From positions 4,340,001 to 4,404,000 of the forward strand of contig JAGPXD010000001.1 in NCBI GenBank assembly GCA_020746995.1: DNA of 64,000 bases. Direction: 5' to 3'. Positions 54,421 to 64,000 of the stretch are shown one piece after another. The position numbers were made by a program, and so were the translations under genes. How positions within the stretch are numbered: position 1 is the stretch's first letter; every line of letters begins with the position of its first letter. The notes below the pieces were generated by a model. That model saw only the letters and a program-made list of their open reading frames with translations. It searched no databases and was not told the DNA's origin. This DNA is from Plectosphaerella cucumerina. Taxonomy: Eukaryota; Ascomycota; Sordariomycetes; Glomerellales; Plectosphaerellaceae.

Positions 54421-56153
54421 ATGGGTACTTGGTTCGACCCGATGATGGCGCAGTTTCCGCAAGTACCTGGTACATCCGGCACTGCCCCACCCGGTTCAAG
54501 GCCGCCCCTCGTGGAGACGACTGAGCGGCCATCCGGGTTCTCAAATCCTCGATCCTGGACGCTTCCAACCATGCCCGGCCAAGCAGAGCAATATCAGTCA
54601 GGGCAGAACCATTGCCCCGTCCCTCCCACAGGGCCCCGAGGCGGTCGTCGTCCTTTTCAAACCATGTTGCCTCACACATCATCAGAGACAGAGGCTGCCG
54701 CGGCCCTCAGAAACATGTCCTCCAACAGTCATCATGCGCAGTTCTACAGCCCAACCCAAGATGAGCAGCAGCAGCATCAGTACCACCACCACCAGCCGCA
54801 GCATCACCATCACCAGCCACAACAGCAACACCACAGCCTTGACCCCGTCTTCTCGACCCCGACCACGGATGCCGGTCCCATGCTCTATGGCGTCGAGGAC
54901 TATTCTAACGTCTGGTCTCAGCCGCTACAGGACGTGCAAGACGATGAATTGTACATAAGTCCGGAGGTATTGGCCCATTGGAAGGAGTTCCATCAGCCCA
55001 ACGCCCATCACCAGCTCTGTGTCGACCCTTGCGTCCTCAGCAATCTCGACCATCCCCTGGATCTGCCCATGTGCCCATCCACCCTCCCCTCTCACCCGCC
55101 CCTGCCCTCCAGTCAACAACAACAGTCTTATCCCATGGGCACTGCCGCCGCCGCCCTGAGCCCCAGCACCTGTACCGCGACCATTCACACGGCCGTCGAG
55201 CTGGTCGACCTGGCCAATAACTCCTGGAACATAGGTCCAAGTCCGCCCGACTCTAGCCTTGCCGATAGCGTCGAGGAGCCCAAGGAGCCCAAGGAACCTA
55301 AGCAGCACAAGTGCGGCTGGATCACAAACCGCCACGGGGAGACATGCGGCCTCGTATTTCTTTCATGCGAGGAACTTCAAGAGCACGCCCGCAAAGAGCA
55401 TGTCGAGAAGCTGCAGAAGGAGGAGTCTGGCTTCGTCTGCGCCTGGGAAAAGTGTCCCCGTCAGTCCAACCGGAGACGGCGCGGAGGCATTGGCTTCGCG
55501 CAACGCAGCAAGCTTGAGCGTCATCTCCAGTCACACACTGACTGTAAGTGTCGCCGTTCAATTCTCTCCGTCCTGACTTGCTGCTGACCACTCCATCAGA
55601 CAAGCCTGCCGAGTGTCCCATCTGCAAAATGCAGCTGTCAAGTCAGCAAGCCCTGACCTGCCACATGAACACACACACCGGCAACTCCCCCCATGTCTGC
55701 AAGTACTGCGGTCTGTCTTTCAAGCAACCTAGTGCGAAGAGTGAGCCCTCGCCCGCCCCCCTCCCGCTTCTACCCCTGAACATTACTGACAATGCACCCG
55801 CTCCAGCTATGCACGAGCGAGTACACACTGGCGAAAAGCCCCTGGAGTGCGAGATCTGTGGCATGCGTTTCGGCGAGTCATCGAACCTCTCTAAACACCG
55901 GAAGACGCATAACATTCGCGGAGACCATGTCTGCACCCTGTGCAACAAGGACTTCACCCGGGTGGACCAACTGGAGCGACACATCAAGACCGTGCATGAC
56001 CCCAGCAACCCCAAGAACACCACCACCTCGCAGCGCACTAAGCGGGCGAAGAGGGAGGCCAGTGACAGGGGCACCATCCCCACGCCCACTCCCTCAGACT
56101 CGGAGGAGTCCATCCGCCGAGTATCGATCCCCGACATTGCCCAGTCTTTCTGA
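54421..56153 (+). CDS. C2H2 zinc-finger transcription factor, Zap1/ZafA-like
   Basis: Exons 54421-55543, 55600-55740 and 55807-56153 give 536 residues; donors GTAAGT and GTGAGC. The first ~290 residues are low-complexity, with a Gln/His-rich tract at about 114-142. Six zinc fingers follow: F1 about 298-327 (C-x10-C, atypical), F2 340-372 (CAWEKC with a long basic insert), F3 380-400, F4 408-428, F5 436-456 (CGMRFGESSNLSKHRKTH) and F6 464-485 (C-x2-C ... H-x4-H). Two degenerate tryptophan-containing fingers followed by tightly linked classic fingers with TGEKP linkers, and the ESSNLSKH helix, resemble zinc-responsive factors Zap1/ZafA, which activate zinc uptake genes under zinc shortage. A basic KRTKRAKRE-like segment after F6 may be a nuclear signal. 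Assignment to the Zap1 group is by motif only. Confidence 0.82.
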
Positions 56154-57628
56154 GCAAGTTGGCGGGATGCGTAACGCCGTGACGAAATAATGGGGGGAAC
56201 GGACCAGTCTAGAGGGGGGGCGGCTAGGAGGTTGGCGCTTTTCGGAGTCACTCGATGTTCCTTTGTTTCATTCATCAAGATACCCAGGCTCATCCGGTTA
56301 TATGGGTTCTTGCAACCCCGGCAGGAAAAGCAAGAGGGGACTGTGGAAGCCGGCAACGGGGCCACGATGGGGAGCAGGAGACAGGCCGGGGAAGCGGGAC
56401 AGCCGGGAGCATGACAACCCAAATACACCAGGTATTTTTTAGCACAGCGCCTTTCGTGACTGTGATATGTTGCCATGGCATCTCGAGGCGGCAGACATCA
56501 CGGGCTACTGGCCATCGCGTAGCGGGGTGTACTGGACCCTGCAACGAAGACAGACCAGACACATGTGCACCTACGAGTATGACTCGGGTCGGTCAAAGTC
56601 GGACCGAGACCACGTCCGTACTTGGTAAAGTCCAGCTGTACATTCTCGTCCCATAATGCTGGAAGAGATTTAGGCGCTACAGCGACGGGGCAATGGCTGC
56701 GGAGGGCGAGATCGACGCTTCTTGCTTCGGGGAGCACGCCGAATGCCAGAGAGGAAGGTTGTGACATGACTCGACTCGTGCTTGCGCCGTTTGAATTATC
56801 AGACAAGAACTACTGCACCATCGTGTGTATTCGTCGGGCCTATGCTTCGTGATGCTGGCTACGAGGGGTATGAATTATTGTAAGTGCTAGTTGGTTCTCT
56901 ACGACAACTCATGCTTCGGCGTGTAGTCCGGACTGAGAAGACCTAGTAGGCTCGAAAAGCCCGGTTGCAGAGGCTTCGGGCAAGGCTTGCGGTAACACCT
57001 CGAGCGTAACAAGTTCACGCACTGCATGCTCAGGAAATCACAGTGACATGTGGTTTCGCTGCATCTCTCAATTATCCGTCCCTAGGCACGACCGAGTGAC
57101 ATCCTCAGGACCAAATCCTGGAGCAACCGCAACAACATGCCGTCATCCCGTCCAGGCAGGCTCACCTCCGATGACCGACCCTCACACCTCATCAACACGA
57201 CGACACGGGGGCATCTCGGCGACGGTTCGCGTCGGGGCGTCTTGAACTTCAGAGCTTCTTTTTCGCTCTATGCATTTGGGCGGCAGCCTTGGTGAGCCGC
57301 CTGGCCCTCGAGCCGGCGAGGCCCGGGACCCCGGTTTGTGTAAGGAGAACCTTTTTGTGACCCTCGAGAATCCGTTGCGCGCGCGTTAGATGTGGGGAAT
57401 AACAAAGCCATTTCCTCTCTTGCCTCTTTTGCGTGATACCATGCGATGCATCGAGAAAATCGGAAGAGTGTCCCCCTTGCCCCCCCTTCGCCGAAAAACG
57501 TACGCCCAGTTTCATTTGTCCATCCGCTGCCCTTCTATCGTAACGCCAGTCTAAGCCTGGACACAAGCATGTCAGCACTAATGTCCCGTGGTGTCTTGCG
57601 GGGGGTCCATCTCGGATATGTCTGTCCA
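56154..57628. other. Convergent 3' intergenic region
   Basis: About 1.5 kb between the zinc-finger gene stop and the RPL35 stop. No gene or RNA was recognised. Confidence 0.45.
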
Positions 57629-58387
57629 TCAGATGGACGAGGGGTTGCTGCTGACCTTGACGGCGTACTTGCGCTGGGGGAAGTGCAGGGTCTTCTTGCG
57701 CTCCTTCTCGGTGACCCGCTCGGCGTCGTGCTTCGACAGCCTGCGGCGGATGGCGCGGGTCTGCTTGGCGCGGAGGTCCAGGGGCGCGTACTTCTTGCCC
57801 TTGTAGAAGAGGCGGAGCTGCTCGCGTTGCTTGGCGTTGATGATGGTCAGGACACGGGCAATCGACTTGCGCAGGTCGCCGCTGTTGAAAAATCGACTGT
57901 CAGCACTTCGGTTCGCCCTCGTGTGTGTGGGGAAACTTTTGCCCAAACGTCCCGGCCTCCCAAATCCCATCCGTTCTGTTCGAGCAAAAGTTTCCCAGGG
58001 AGAGGCGAATCATGCGTACATCTTCTGGAGCTTGGCACCGGACGAGGTGACCTGCTGGATGCGCAGCTGGGACAGCTCAGTCTTCAGCTCGCCGAGCTGC
58101 TTGCTGAGCTCGTCCTTGTTCTTGCCCCACAGCTGGGCGGCCTTAACCTTGGTCGTCGACTGCGACATATCCGTTAGCTCGAGTGTTCTGGTGTTCCGGC
58201 TGGCGTGTTCGTGTTGTGTGTGAAAGAGAGAGAGGCTGCGCGTGGGAGGCTGATGGATGTGCTTCGAGGGGTTTCGAGAGTCGGGTGCGGACGGGGCGGT
58301 CGAAGGTTTGGTGCTGAATGGACATGTGCGTGCGGGCGGTCGGGAAAATTCGTCGAATCAGTGGAAATGGCAAGAGCGACTTACCAT
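57629..58387 (-). CDS. RPL35: 60S ribosomal protein L35 (uL29)
   Basis: Exons 58387-58385, 58159-58020 and 57881-57629 give 131 residues. The first exon is only the ATG, followed at once by GTAAGT; the 225-nt intron ends with a CTAAC branch site and CGCAG. The second intron is 138 nt (GTACGC/ACAG). This reading gives MSTTKVKAAQLWGKNKDELS; starting at the ATG inside intron 1 (58168) would add two codons, but the ATG|GTAAGT arrangement is common in fungal ribosomal protein genes. The body QLGELKTELSQLRIQQV, GDLRKSIARVLTIINAKQRE and KYAPLDLRAKQTRAIRRRL is unmistakable uL29. The last nine residues (VSSNPSSI region) run past the usual end after AVKA, so the C-terminal end should be checked. L35 lies at the peptide exit tunnel and helps dock nascent-chain factors. 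Confidence 0.94.
57930..57996 (-). repeat. Perfect 13-bp inverted repeat (hairpin) inside RPL35 intron 2
   Basis: On the plus strand the arms are gggaaacttttgc at 57930-57942 and gcaaaagtttccc at 57984-57996, exact reverse complements separated by 41 nt. In the transcript (minus strand) the hairpin begins about 23 nt after the 5' splice site and ends about 48 nt before the 3' splice site. Three more pairs, two of them G-U wobbles, can extend the stem inward. It would bring the donor and branch region closer. Confidence 0.8.
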
Positions 58388-58796
58388 TTTGGCCACGGAC
58401 AACTGGATTGATCGCTAAGGTTAGGTCGGGGGGTCGTTGGGTGAAGTCTCGTGATAGTCGGCGAAAAAGTTCGAGAGTTTTGGGCGTTCGGTAGGCACGA
58501 GAAGCCTTAGGGTTGTGGGATCCGCAGCGCTGACGGGTAAACCACGGCGGGCGAGTGAGTTTTCATCGGTGGGTCCGTCACGTGAAGTGACCGGCCGGGT
58601 CGGCGCCGGGTGGGGCATCTGGAATGCACGGGCCTCACCTCTCTCGATGGGGCGGACCTGGGCTCGCGTGGACCGAGCTTCCGGGGTAAGTAGGCCATCG
58701 ACATCAAGAATCCCGGACGGGGCACGGGAGGCTACATCACCAGGACGATCATCTTACACCTCGGATCCGCCATACTACAACCATCTGCTAGAAGAC
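58388..58796. promoter_or_regulatory. Divergent promoter between RPL35 and GOS1
   Basis: 409 bp between the opposite start codons. The segment 58422-58460 is rich in G/T on the plus strand (C/A on the RPL35 strand). No specific site is claimed. Confidence 0.4.
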
Positions 58797-59606
58797 ATGG
58801 CGACCACCGCGGGCAACACGGGCTGGGCCCAGCTGCGACAACAGGCACGGAGCTTGGAGAGCCAAGTCGGTGTTCCGCCAGCATCTTTCGTCTCCCTGGG
58901 CTTCCAGCTGACGACATGACAGACAGAAGCGCTATTCCACACATACTCTCAGTTCTCCACAGCCGCAAATATCCCGCCAAAGCCGACAGAAGAGGAGAAG
59001 TCGACAGAGGCAAAGCTGCAAGAGATTCTCGACAAGGTTGGTGTGCCGACGTATCCGGGATCAAGACATCCAGACTGACGTGTGGTGTAGCGGGAGGCCG
59101 TCATCTCCCAGCTCTCGCGACTCATCGACTCGGACGCCACCCTGACATCCTCAGCGCTGAAACAGAACAACCTATCCCTCCTCCGCGAGAAGCACTCGGA
59201 GCATCGCCGCGACCTCATCCGCATCCGCAACACCGTCGGCCAGGCCCGCGACCGCGCCAACCTCCTCACAAACGTCCGCTCCGACATTGACGAGTACAAC
59301 CGTACGAACCAGCAGCAGAACCCCGAGGCCGCCGAGGGCGAATACATGCTGGGCGAGCGGGCGCGCGTCGACAACAGCCACAACATGGTCGACAGCGTTC
59401 TCAGCCAGGCTTACGCCGTGCAGGACAATTTCAACCTGCAGCGCGAGACGCTCGCCAGCATCAACCGCCGCATCACCCTCGCCGCGAGCCAGGTACCGGG
59501 CATCAACTCGCTCATCGGGCGGATATCGGCCAAGAAGCGCCGCGACGGCATCATTATGGGCGTCTTCATTGCCATTTGCTTCTTGCTCTTCTGGTTCTTC
59601 ATGTGA
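58797..59606 (+). CDS. GOS1: Golgi Q-SNARE Gos1 (GS28 family)
   Basis: Exons 58797-58865, 58923-59036 and 59091-59606 give 232 residues. The introns are 57 and 54 nt, all phase 0; the first uses the unusual donor GTCGGT, required because the frame meets a TGA otherwise and because SQ-TEALFHTYSQF joins as in the family. The N-terminal helical region (MATTAGNTGWAQLRQQARSL) is followed by KLQEILDKREAVISQLSRL, then the SNARE motif (VDNSHNMVDSVLSQAYAVQD to ISAKKRR), and a C-terminal anchor at about 212-232 (GIIMGVFIAICFLLFWFFM). Gos1 acts with Sed5, Ykt6 and Sft1 in intra-Golgi retrograde transport. Confidence 0.93.
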
Positions 59607-59956
59607 CGGCCCGCCGCCGTGGAGCATGGTGACGGGAGCTAGACCACAGTCCGGCCAACCGGAGCAGGGCGTGTAATGACTATCGAGTGTGATTCCGACC
59701 GGGCGACTTTACTACAGCATGGGAAAGCTTGCGAGGGCGTTTTTGGAGATCAACAATGAGCGGGTATCATGGGATTCGCCGTCTTTCTGGGCAAATCATG
59801 AGGCTTGATGCTTCCCCGTCCAGTGGCACGGAGGTATAGTGTACATTGGGGTGAGGGGGAGTATTTCTACAGAGTTGGCTGCGGCCGCATTATCCTGAAT
59901 GGGAGGTTCATCCAGTAATCAGGACATATGACCAGATGTTAATGTTGTGCCGCCGT
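59607..59956. other. Convergent 3' region between GOS1 and ATP10
   Basis: 350 bp between two stop codons on opposite strands. Nothing besides 3' untranslated sequence is seen. Confidence 0.45.
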
Positions 59957-61083
59957 CTACGCCAAGCCGGACGACCTGAGGGCGCGCAGATCCTGCTGGT
60001 CCTTGACGTACTCGCCTAGGACGATCCTGGCGCTCTTAACGAGACTCTCAATCTCGTCAGGATTGGCGTTGCCACTGGCGGCCCAGCGGATCCTGCAGAG
60101 GTGGTCGACAAGGAAGACGTAGCCGACCTTGCTGTTGAGCAGGCCGATGGACTCGCGGATCTCGTCGGTGACGCCCCTGCGGATGAGGAAGTACTTGTCC
60201 CAGTTGGCCTCGCCGACCTCGCGGCGCAGGCCGCCGAGGAAGAGGTTGATGAGCCAGGCCTTGACGCCGTTCTCCTCGACGTTGAGCTGCACGGTCTGCA
60301 GGCCGCCGGGGGCCCCCCTCGTGCGGTCCATCAGGTCATGAAGGCCGGGGTTCTTTTCGTCCGAGATGAAGGTGGTCACCTGGTCCGAGGCCCACTTGCT
60401 GCTGAACATGGCCACGACGGACGTCTTCCCGTGCAGGACGTTTGTAGTGTCGCGGAATGCGCCGCCCTCCTTGAGGAGGGTGTCGCCGACGAAGTTGGGG
60501 AAGTAGAGCGATGCGTCGGAGCGGAACGGCCGGGGTGGCGCGAGGAAGGATTTACCGTCGTGGAACTTCATGTTGGACCAGTCGCGGAAGTAGGGGCGGG
60601 CCATTTGCGTTTTCCTAGGGATGTTGTGTCAGCAGGGTCCGGCGTCGCGTAGAGTGTAGCAAGGGAAGGATAATACAGCTTCTTGCGCCGCTCCAGGTGC
60701 TTCTCGTAGTTGACGAAATCATCGCGGCGCTGCTTCAGGGTCCTTGCGTCGATGCCCGTGTTCTCGTTGGGGTGCGGCGGCTTCTGGAGGCCGATGGGCC
60801 TGGGCAGGACTTCGGGGGTGAACTCTTCCAAGCGCTGGCCGTAAGATCTGGGCGCGTGGATGGCGGAGCCGGGGAGTTCCGGATTGGGCGTCTCTCTGAC
60901 GATACCGCCGTCCAGTGCGGGCAGGATCCCCTTCTTCTTCTTCTCAGTCGGCGGCGGCGGCGGCGGTGTTTGCTGCTGGTCGGCGAGGCGGCGGACAGTC
61001 GTGCTCAGCAGGCGCTGGTGTTGCTGCCACCTGCAGACGGAGCAGGTGAGCGCGCGCCTCGCGACTTCGGGTCGGAGGGCCAT
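59957..61083 (-). CDS. ATP10: Mitochondrial ATP synthase assembly factor Atp10
   Basis: Exons 61083-60677 and 60614-59957 give 354 residues; the 62-nt intron has GTATTA and CCTAG with a CTGAC branch site. The frame is open upstream but begins with GTG; the ATG at 61083 opens a presequence (MALRPEVARRALTCSVCRW ... LLSTTVRRL). A Pro/Lys-rich linker (PPPPPPTEKKKKG) follows, then the conserved Atp10 region from KQRRDDFVNYEKHLERRKKL through YFRDWSNMKFHDGKSF and SLYFPNFVGDTLL to VGYVFLVDHLCRIRWAASG. Atp10 chaperones Atp6 during assembly of the Fo sector in the inner membrane. It is divergent from the BCKDH E2 gene (478 bp between starts). Confidence 0.94.
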
Positions 61084-61561
61084 TGTTCTGGATGGCGTGT
61101 GTTCCAGCAGCGTGTTCCTGGCGCGCAGTGGATAGGTGAAGGGAGCTGGAGGTCGTCTAGCTTGGTTGCGAAGTCGATGCTCTGACACCCCGGAAATTTT
61201 CGTGATGGTCTACGGCGAGCTACACGATACAATACCCCCCTGCTAGTCTCGTATCTTATCGATAAGAATCATCACCAGATAAGCGTCATGCGGGGCGAAT
61301 CAAGTCACCCCAGGATTCGGCGCCGCGGTGGGGCCAGCTTAAGCCGCGGCCGCGGGGGATGCGACGGACAACCCCCAGCACTTGTGTCATGCCCGAGGGG
61401 CCGGGAGGTCGGATCAACACCGCGAATAGCCGAGTCCCCCCCTCGGCGGCCGTCTTCACCACATAATTGCATTCCTCCACGCCCCAAAACCGTGGTCTGT
61501 ACTGTTGGAAATTGAGGATCAGGGTTCTTCTCTTCATCAATTGAGCTCCAAATTATACAAA
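61084..61561. promoter_or_regulatory. Divergent promoter between ATP10 and the BCKDH E2 gene
   Basis: 478 bp shared by two nuclear genes for mitochondrial proteins. A short AT-rich core lies at 61240-61285 (contains ATCTTATCGATAAG, a palindrome with GATA-type cores on both strands) inside otherwise GC-rich sequence. Confidence 0.45.
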
Positions 61562-63119
61562 ATGTTTCTCCAGCAAGGCTCAAAGACGCTGAGGACCGGC
61601 CTGGCCGCGTCCAAAGGGATGTCCCGTCTTGCCGTCGCCAGGGCGGGCGCGGTCTACCCCTCCAGGAGGTTCCACGATACCAGGCCACGGTTTGTGGTCA
61701 AGCCTGTTCTGCTGGCAGATATCGGAGAGGGTCAGTCTTTCTACCCATTCTCTCTTCGAACGTGCTCATTGCTGACCGATTTGTCCCTGTCCAGGCATCG
61801 TCGAATGCGAGGTCATCCAGTGGTTTGTCGAGCCCGGCGCGCGGGTGGAGGAGTTCTCCCCGCTGTGCGAGGTGCAAAGCGACAAAGCATCGGTAGAGAT
61901 CACGAGCCGGTTCACTGGCACGGTGAAGAAACTATACTACGAGGCCGGCGACATGGCAAAGGTCGGCAAGGCGTTTGTGGACATTGATATCCAGGGCGAT
62001 GCCAAGCAGGCGGACCTGGAGGCCTTGACACCTTCGGAGCAACAAGAGAGACCCATCCCACCGACACCACAGCCGCCGAGCGAAGCCGAAGCCACGGCAT
62101 CGTCGGCTGAGCAGGCTACTCAGGAGACAACGCCCAAGATCAAGGGCAAGTGCGCGACGCTGGCCACCCCCGCCGTCAGGCACCTCTCCAAGGAGCACAA
62201 GATCGACATCGCCAACATTGACGGCACAGGAAGGGACGGAAGGGTCCTTAAGGAGGACATTCACAAGTTCATCAAGCAGAGGGACCAAGTTCCAGCTCAG
62301 AGCACACCATCAACTCCTGCAGGCCAGGCCGCCACTCCTCCATCAAGATCAGCTGTACCATCTGGCGAGCAGACGGAGACCAAGGTGCAGTTGACCAATA
62401 TGCAACTGCAAATGTTCAAGGCCATGACGCGGTCCCTGACGATCCCCCACTTCCTTTACGCCGACGAGGTCGACTTCACATCGCTGGTCGAGCTGCGTGC
62501 CCGCCTCAACAGGGTCATCTCAGCATCCCCCGACCTCCTCCTCCAGGAGAGCGGCGTCTCCAAGCTCTCATACCTGCCCTTCATCATCAAGGCCGTCTCA
62601 CTGGCGCTGTACCAGTACCCCGTGCTCAACGCGCGGGTGGACGCCGACGCCTCGAACCCGTCGGCCAAGCCGTCGCTGGTGATGCGGTCGCAGCACAACA
62701 TCGGCGTGGCCATGGACACGCCGTCGGGTCTGCTGGTCCCCGTAATCAAGGACGTCGGGGCGCGCAACATCCTGTCCATCGCGGCGGAGCTCGCGCGCCT
62801 GCAGAAGCTCGCCCACGCAGGCAAGCTCTCGGCGGCCGACATGGCGGGCGGCACCATCACCGTGTCCAACATTGGCAACATCGGGGGCACCTACGTGTCG
62901 CCTGTCATCGTGGAGCGGGAGGTGGCGATCCTGGGGGTCGGGCGCATGCGGGCCGTGCCGGCGTTCGACGACGACGGCGCCGTGGTCAAGAAGCACATCA
63001 CCAACTTCAGTTGGAGCGCCGACCACCGTGTCATTGACGGAGCGACCATGGCCCGCGCGGCCGAGGTCGTCAGGCGGGTGGTGCAGGAGCCGGACGTTAT
63101 GGTGATGCACCTGAGGTGA
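61562..63119 (+). CDS. DBT: Branched-chain 2-oxoacid dehydrogenase E2 (lipoamide acyltransferase)
   Basis: Exons 61562-61730 and 61795-63119 give 497 residues; intron GTCAGT/TCCAG interrupts the conserved DIGEG-IVECEV. Residues 1-45 are a mitochondrial presequence (MFLQQGSKTLRTGLAASKG ... YPSRRFHDTRPRF). The lipoyl domain carries the lipoylated lysine K87 in SDKASVEI. An Ala/Pro-rich linker leads to the peripheral-subunit-binding domain (LATPAVRHLSKEHKIDIANI, then GTGRDGRVLKEDIHKFI). The acyltransferase domain ends with SADHRVIDGATMA (H467, D471 catalytic). QVQLTNMQLQMFKAMTRSLTIPHF and DVGARNILSIAAELARL identify the branched-chain (BCKDH) type rather than pyruvate or oxoglutarate E2. It acts in mitochondrial catabolism of Leu, Ile and Val. 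Confidence 0.93.
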
Positions 63120-64000
63120 GGGACACCTGGTGTGCAATACCTCCCAGTCCTTTCGCATACTCCTCTGGCCCACCCCCGCCTGTCTTCCAAGCAAAGCAAC
63201 GACCAGATGGGCCGAGGGAGGTCTGTCGTGGATACGCACGCTGTCCCGTCTTCCCCCTCCTCTCCCCTCCCTCGCTCCCCGCAGAAGAAAAGGTGCATGC
63301 GGAGGGTGGAACACGCATATCGCTGCGCCCACCGCCAAGGGGGCGGCCTCCTCATGCCAGAGGATGGGGGTGTCCAACTGAAATGCATGAGCAGGCGGTG
63401 AGTTTTCCAACGGTTGGAAGGGAGGGCAGAGGAGGAGGACAATCTGGAGGAGGGGGGTTGTAAAAGGCGGGGTGCGGGGTGCACTGCATGTCCCCAGGAT
63501 CACGACATGCCCCGACGGGACCGACCTGAACCGTTGTCCAGTTCGTCGCGGCTCGTCTTCTCTGGGTTCGCTTGCAGATCCTCCACCCTGCCCCATGGTT
63601 GGGCACACATGGAGGCTTGGAGCAGGGCGCCAGCCAAGGCAGCGGGAAGCTCGGGGGCATCTTGCATTTGGGGGGTGAGGTTTGCATCGGGCATCAGGCA
63701 TCCGGGGGAGGGACAAAAGGGATTCATCGTAGAACAGAAGAGGTCACCTGTCATCATGTTTGTGGTGTACATAGCAGCATTCAGACCGTCTACAGATACC
63801 TAGACGAGGGGAGGGGAGGGGAGGGGAGGCAAATCTAGAGCATCCATTCATTGTCTTTCATTGCTGTGGAATTCCGTCACTTCATCGTCAAGATCCGGAA
63901 CCCAATTCGCCTCAATGACGTCGGGCTGGGCGGATTTCGCCCGGCGTTTCCGTCTTTTTGGGGGTGACCCTTGGGGTCCATATCCGCCACCACTGACTTC
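63120..64000. other. Region downstream of the BCKDH E2 gene
   Basis: No gene was recognised before the window ends. It contains a small tandem repeat of GAGGG units at 63806-63829. Confidence 0.45.
63806..63829 (+). repeat. GAGGG tandem repeat, possible G-quadruplex
   Basis: Four GAGGG units in a row place four runs of GGGG separated by single A residues on the plus strand, a pattern able to form a compact G-quadruplex. It lies about 700 bp downstream of the BCKDH E2 stop. Confidence 0.6.

Noticed and set aside
62598..63716. Minus-strand frame of 372 codons
   Set aside because: Antisense to the BCKDH E2 catalytic domain and its 3' region; no domain.

Overview
The window is a gene-dense, GC-rich stretch of nuclear DNA from a filamentous ascomycete, most likely a member of the Sordariomycetes. 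The evidence is short introns (about 50-140 nt) with GTAAGT/GTGAGT-type donors and CTAAC/CTGAC branch sites, a strong G/C preference at third codon positions, long CT-rich leaders, and a typical filamentous-fungal gene set (GT34 Mnn10, GH16 glucanase, DUF3712 membrane protein, CSN4, Zap1/ZafA-like zinc-finger factor). I cannot name the genus from sequence alone. I saw no transposon, no AT-rich RIP-mutated block, no rRNA, no convincing tRNA and no CRISPR. All exon-intron structures were read by eye: frames and splice phases were checked, but no transcript evidence was available.

Left part (1-25 kb). The window opens inside a membrane-anchored pepsin-like protein, followed by a GPI-anchored Kre9/Knh1-type wall protein. 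A minus-strand series then holds a Ptc7-like PP2C phosphatase with an N-terminal mitochondrial presequence and a C-terminal AKL tripeptide, an F-box/leucine-rich protein, a gene-poor 5 kb stretch with one weak candidate gene, a large SNF2-family ATPase, a secreted GH16 glucanase and the Golgi mannosyltransferase subunit Mnn10.

Centre (25-47 kb). A 1065-residue single-pass membrane protein of unknown function is followed in tandem by mitochondrial QRI7 (tRNA t6A synthesis). Next come proteasome beta5 (PRE2) divergent from alkaline ceramidase (YPC1-like), an SGNH hydrolase, COP9 signalosome subunit 4 divergent from a DJ-1/PfpI protein, the Fe-S co-chaperone JAC1 divergent from a cytochrome b2-like FMN dehydrogenase that lacks a presequence and ends in AKL, and a DUF3712 membrane protein.

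Right part (46-64 kb). An HCNGP/SAP30BP-like protein and the DEAD-box splicing ATPase PRP5 share a 501 bp divergent promoter. They are followed by a small probably N-myristoylated protein, a six-finger Zap1/ZafA-like transcription factor, RPL35 (ATG-only first exon and a 13-bp perfect hairpin in its second intron), the Golgi SNARE GOS1, the ATP synthase assembly factor ATP10, and the branched-chain keto-acid dehydrogenase E2. Functionally the window is housekeeping. Mitochondrial genes recur (PTC7, QRI7, JAC1, ATP10, BCKDH E2), and several genes sit in divergent pairs with 400-800 bp shared promoters. The points most worth following are the two AKL-ended proteins, the RPL35 intron hairpin, and the two 60-nt stop-free introns inside PRP5, itself a splicing factor.
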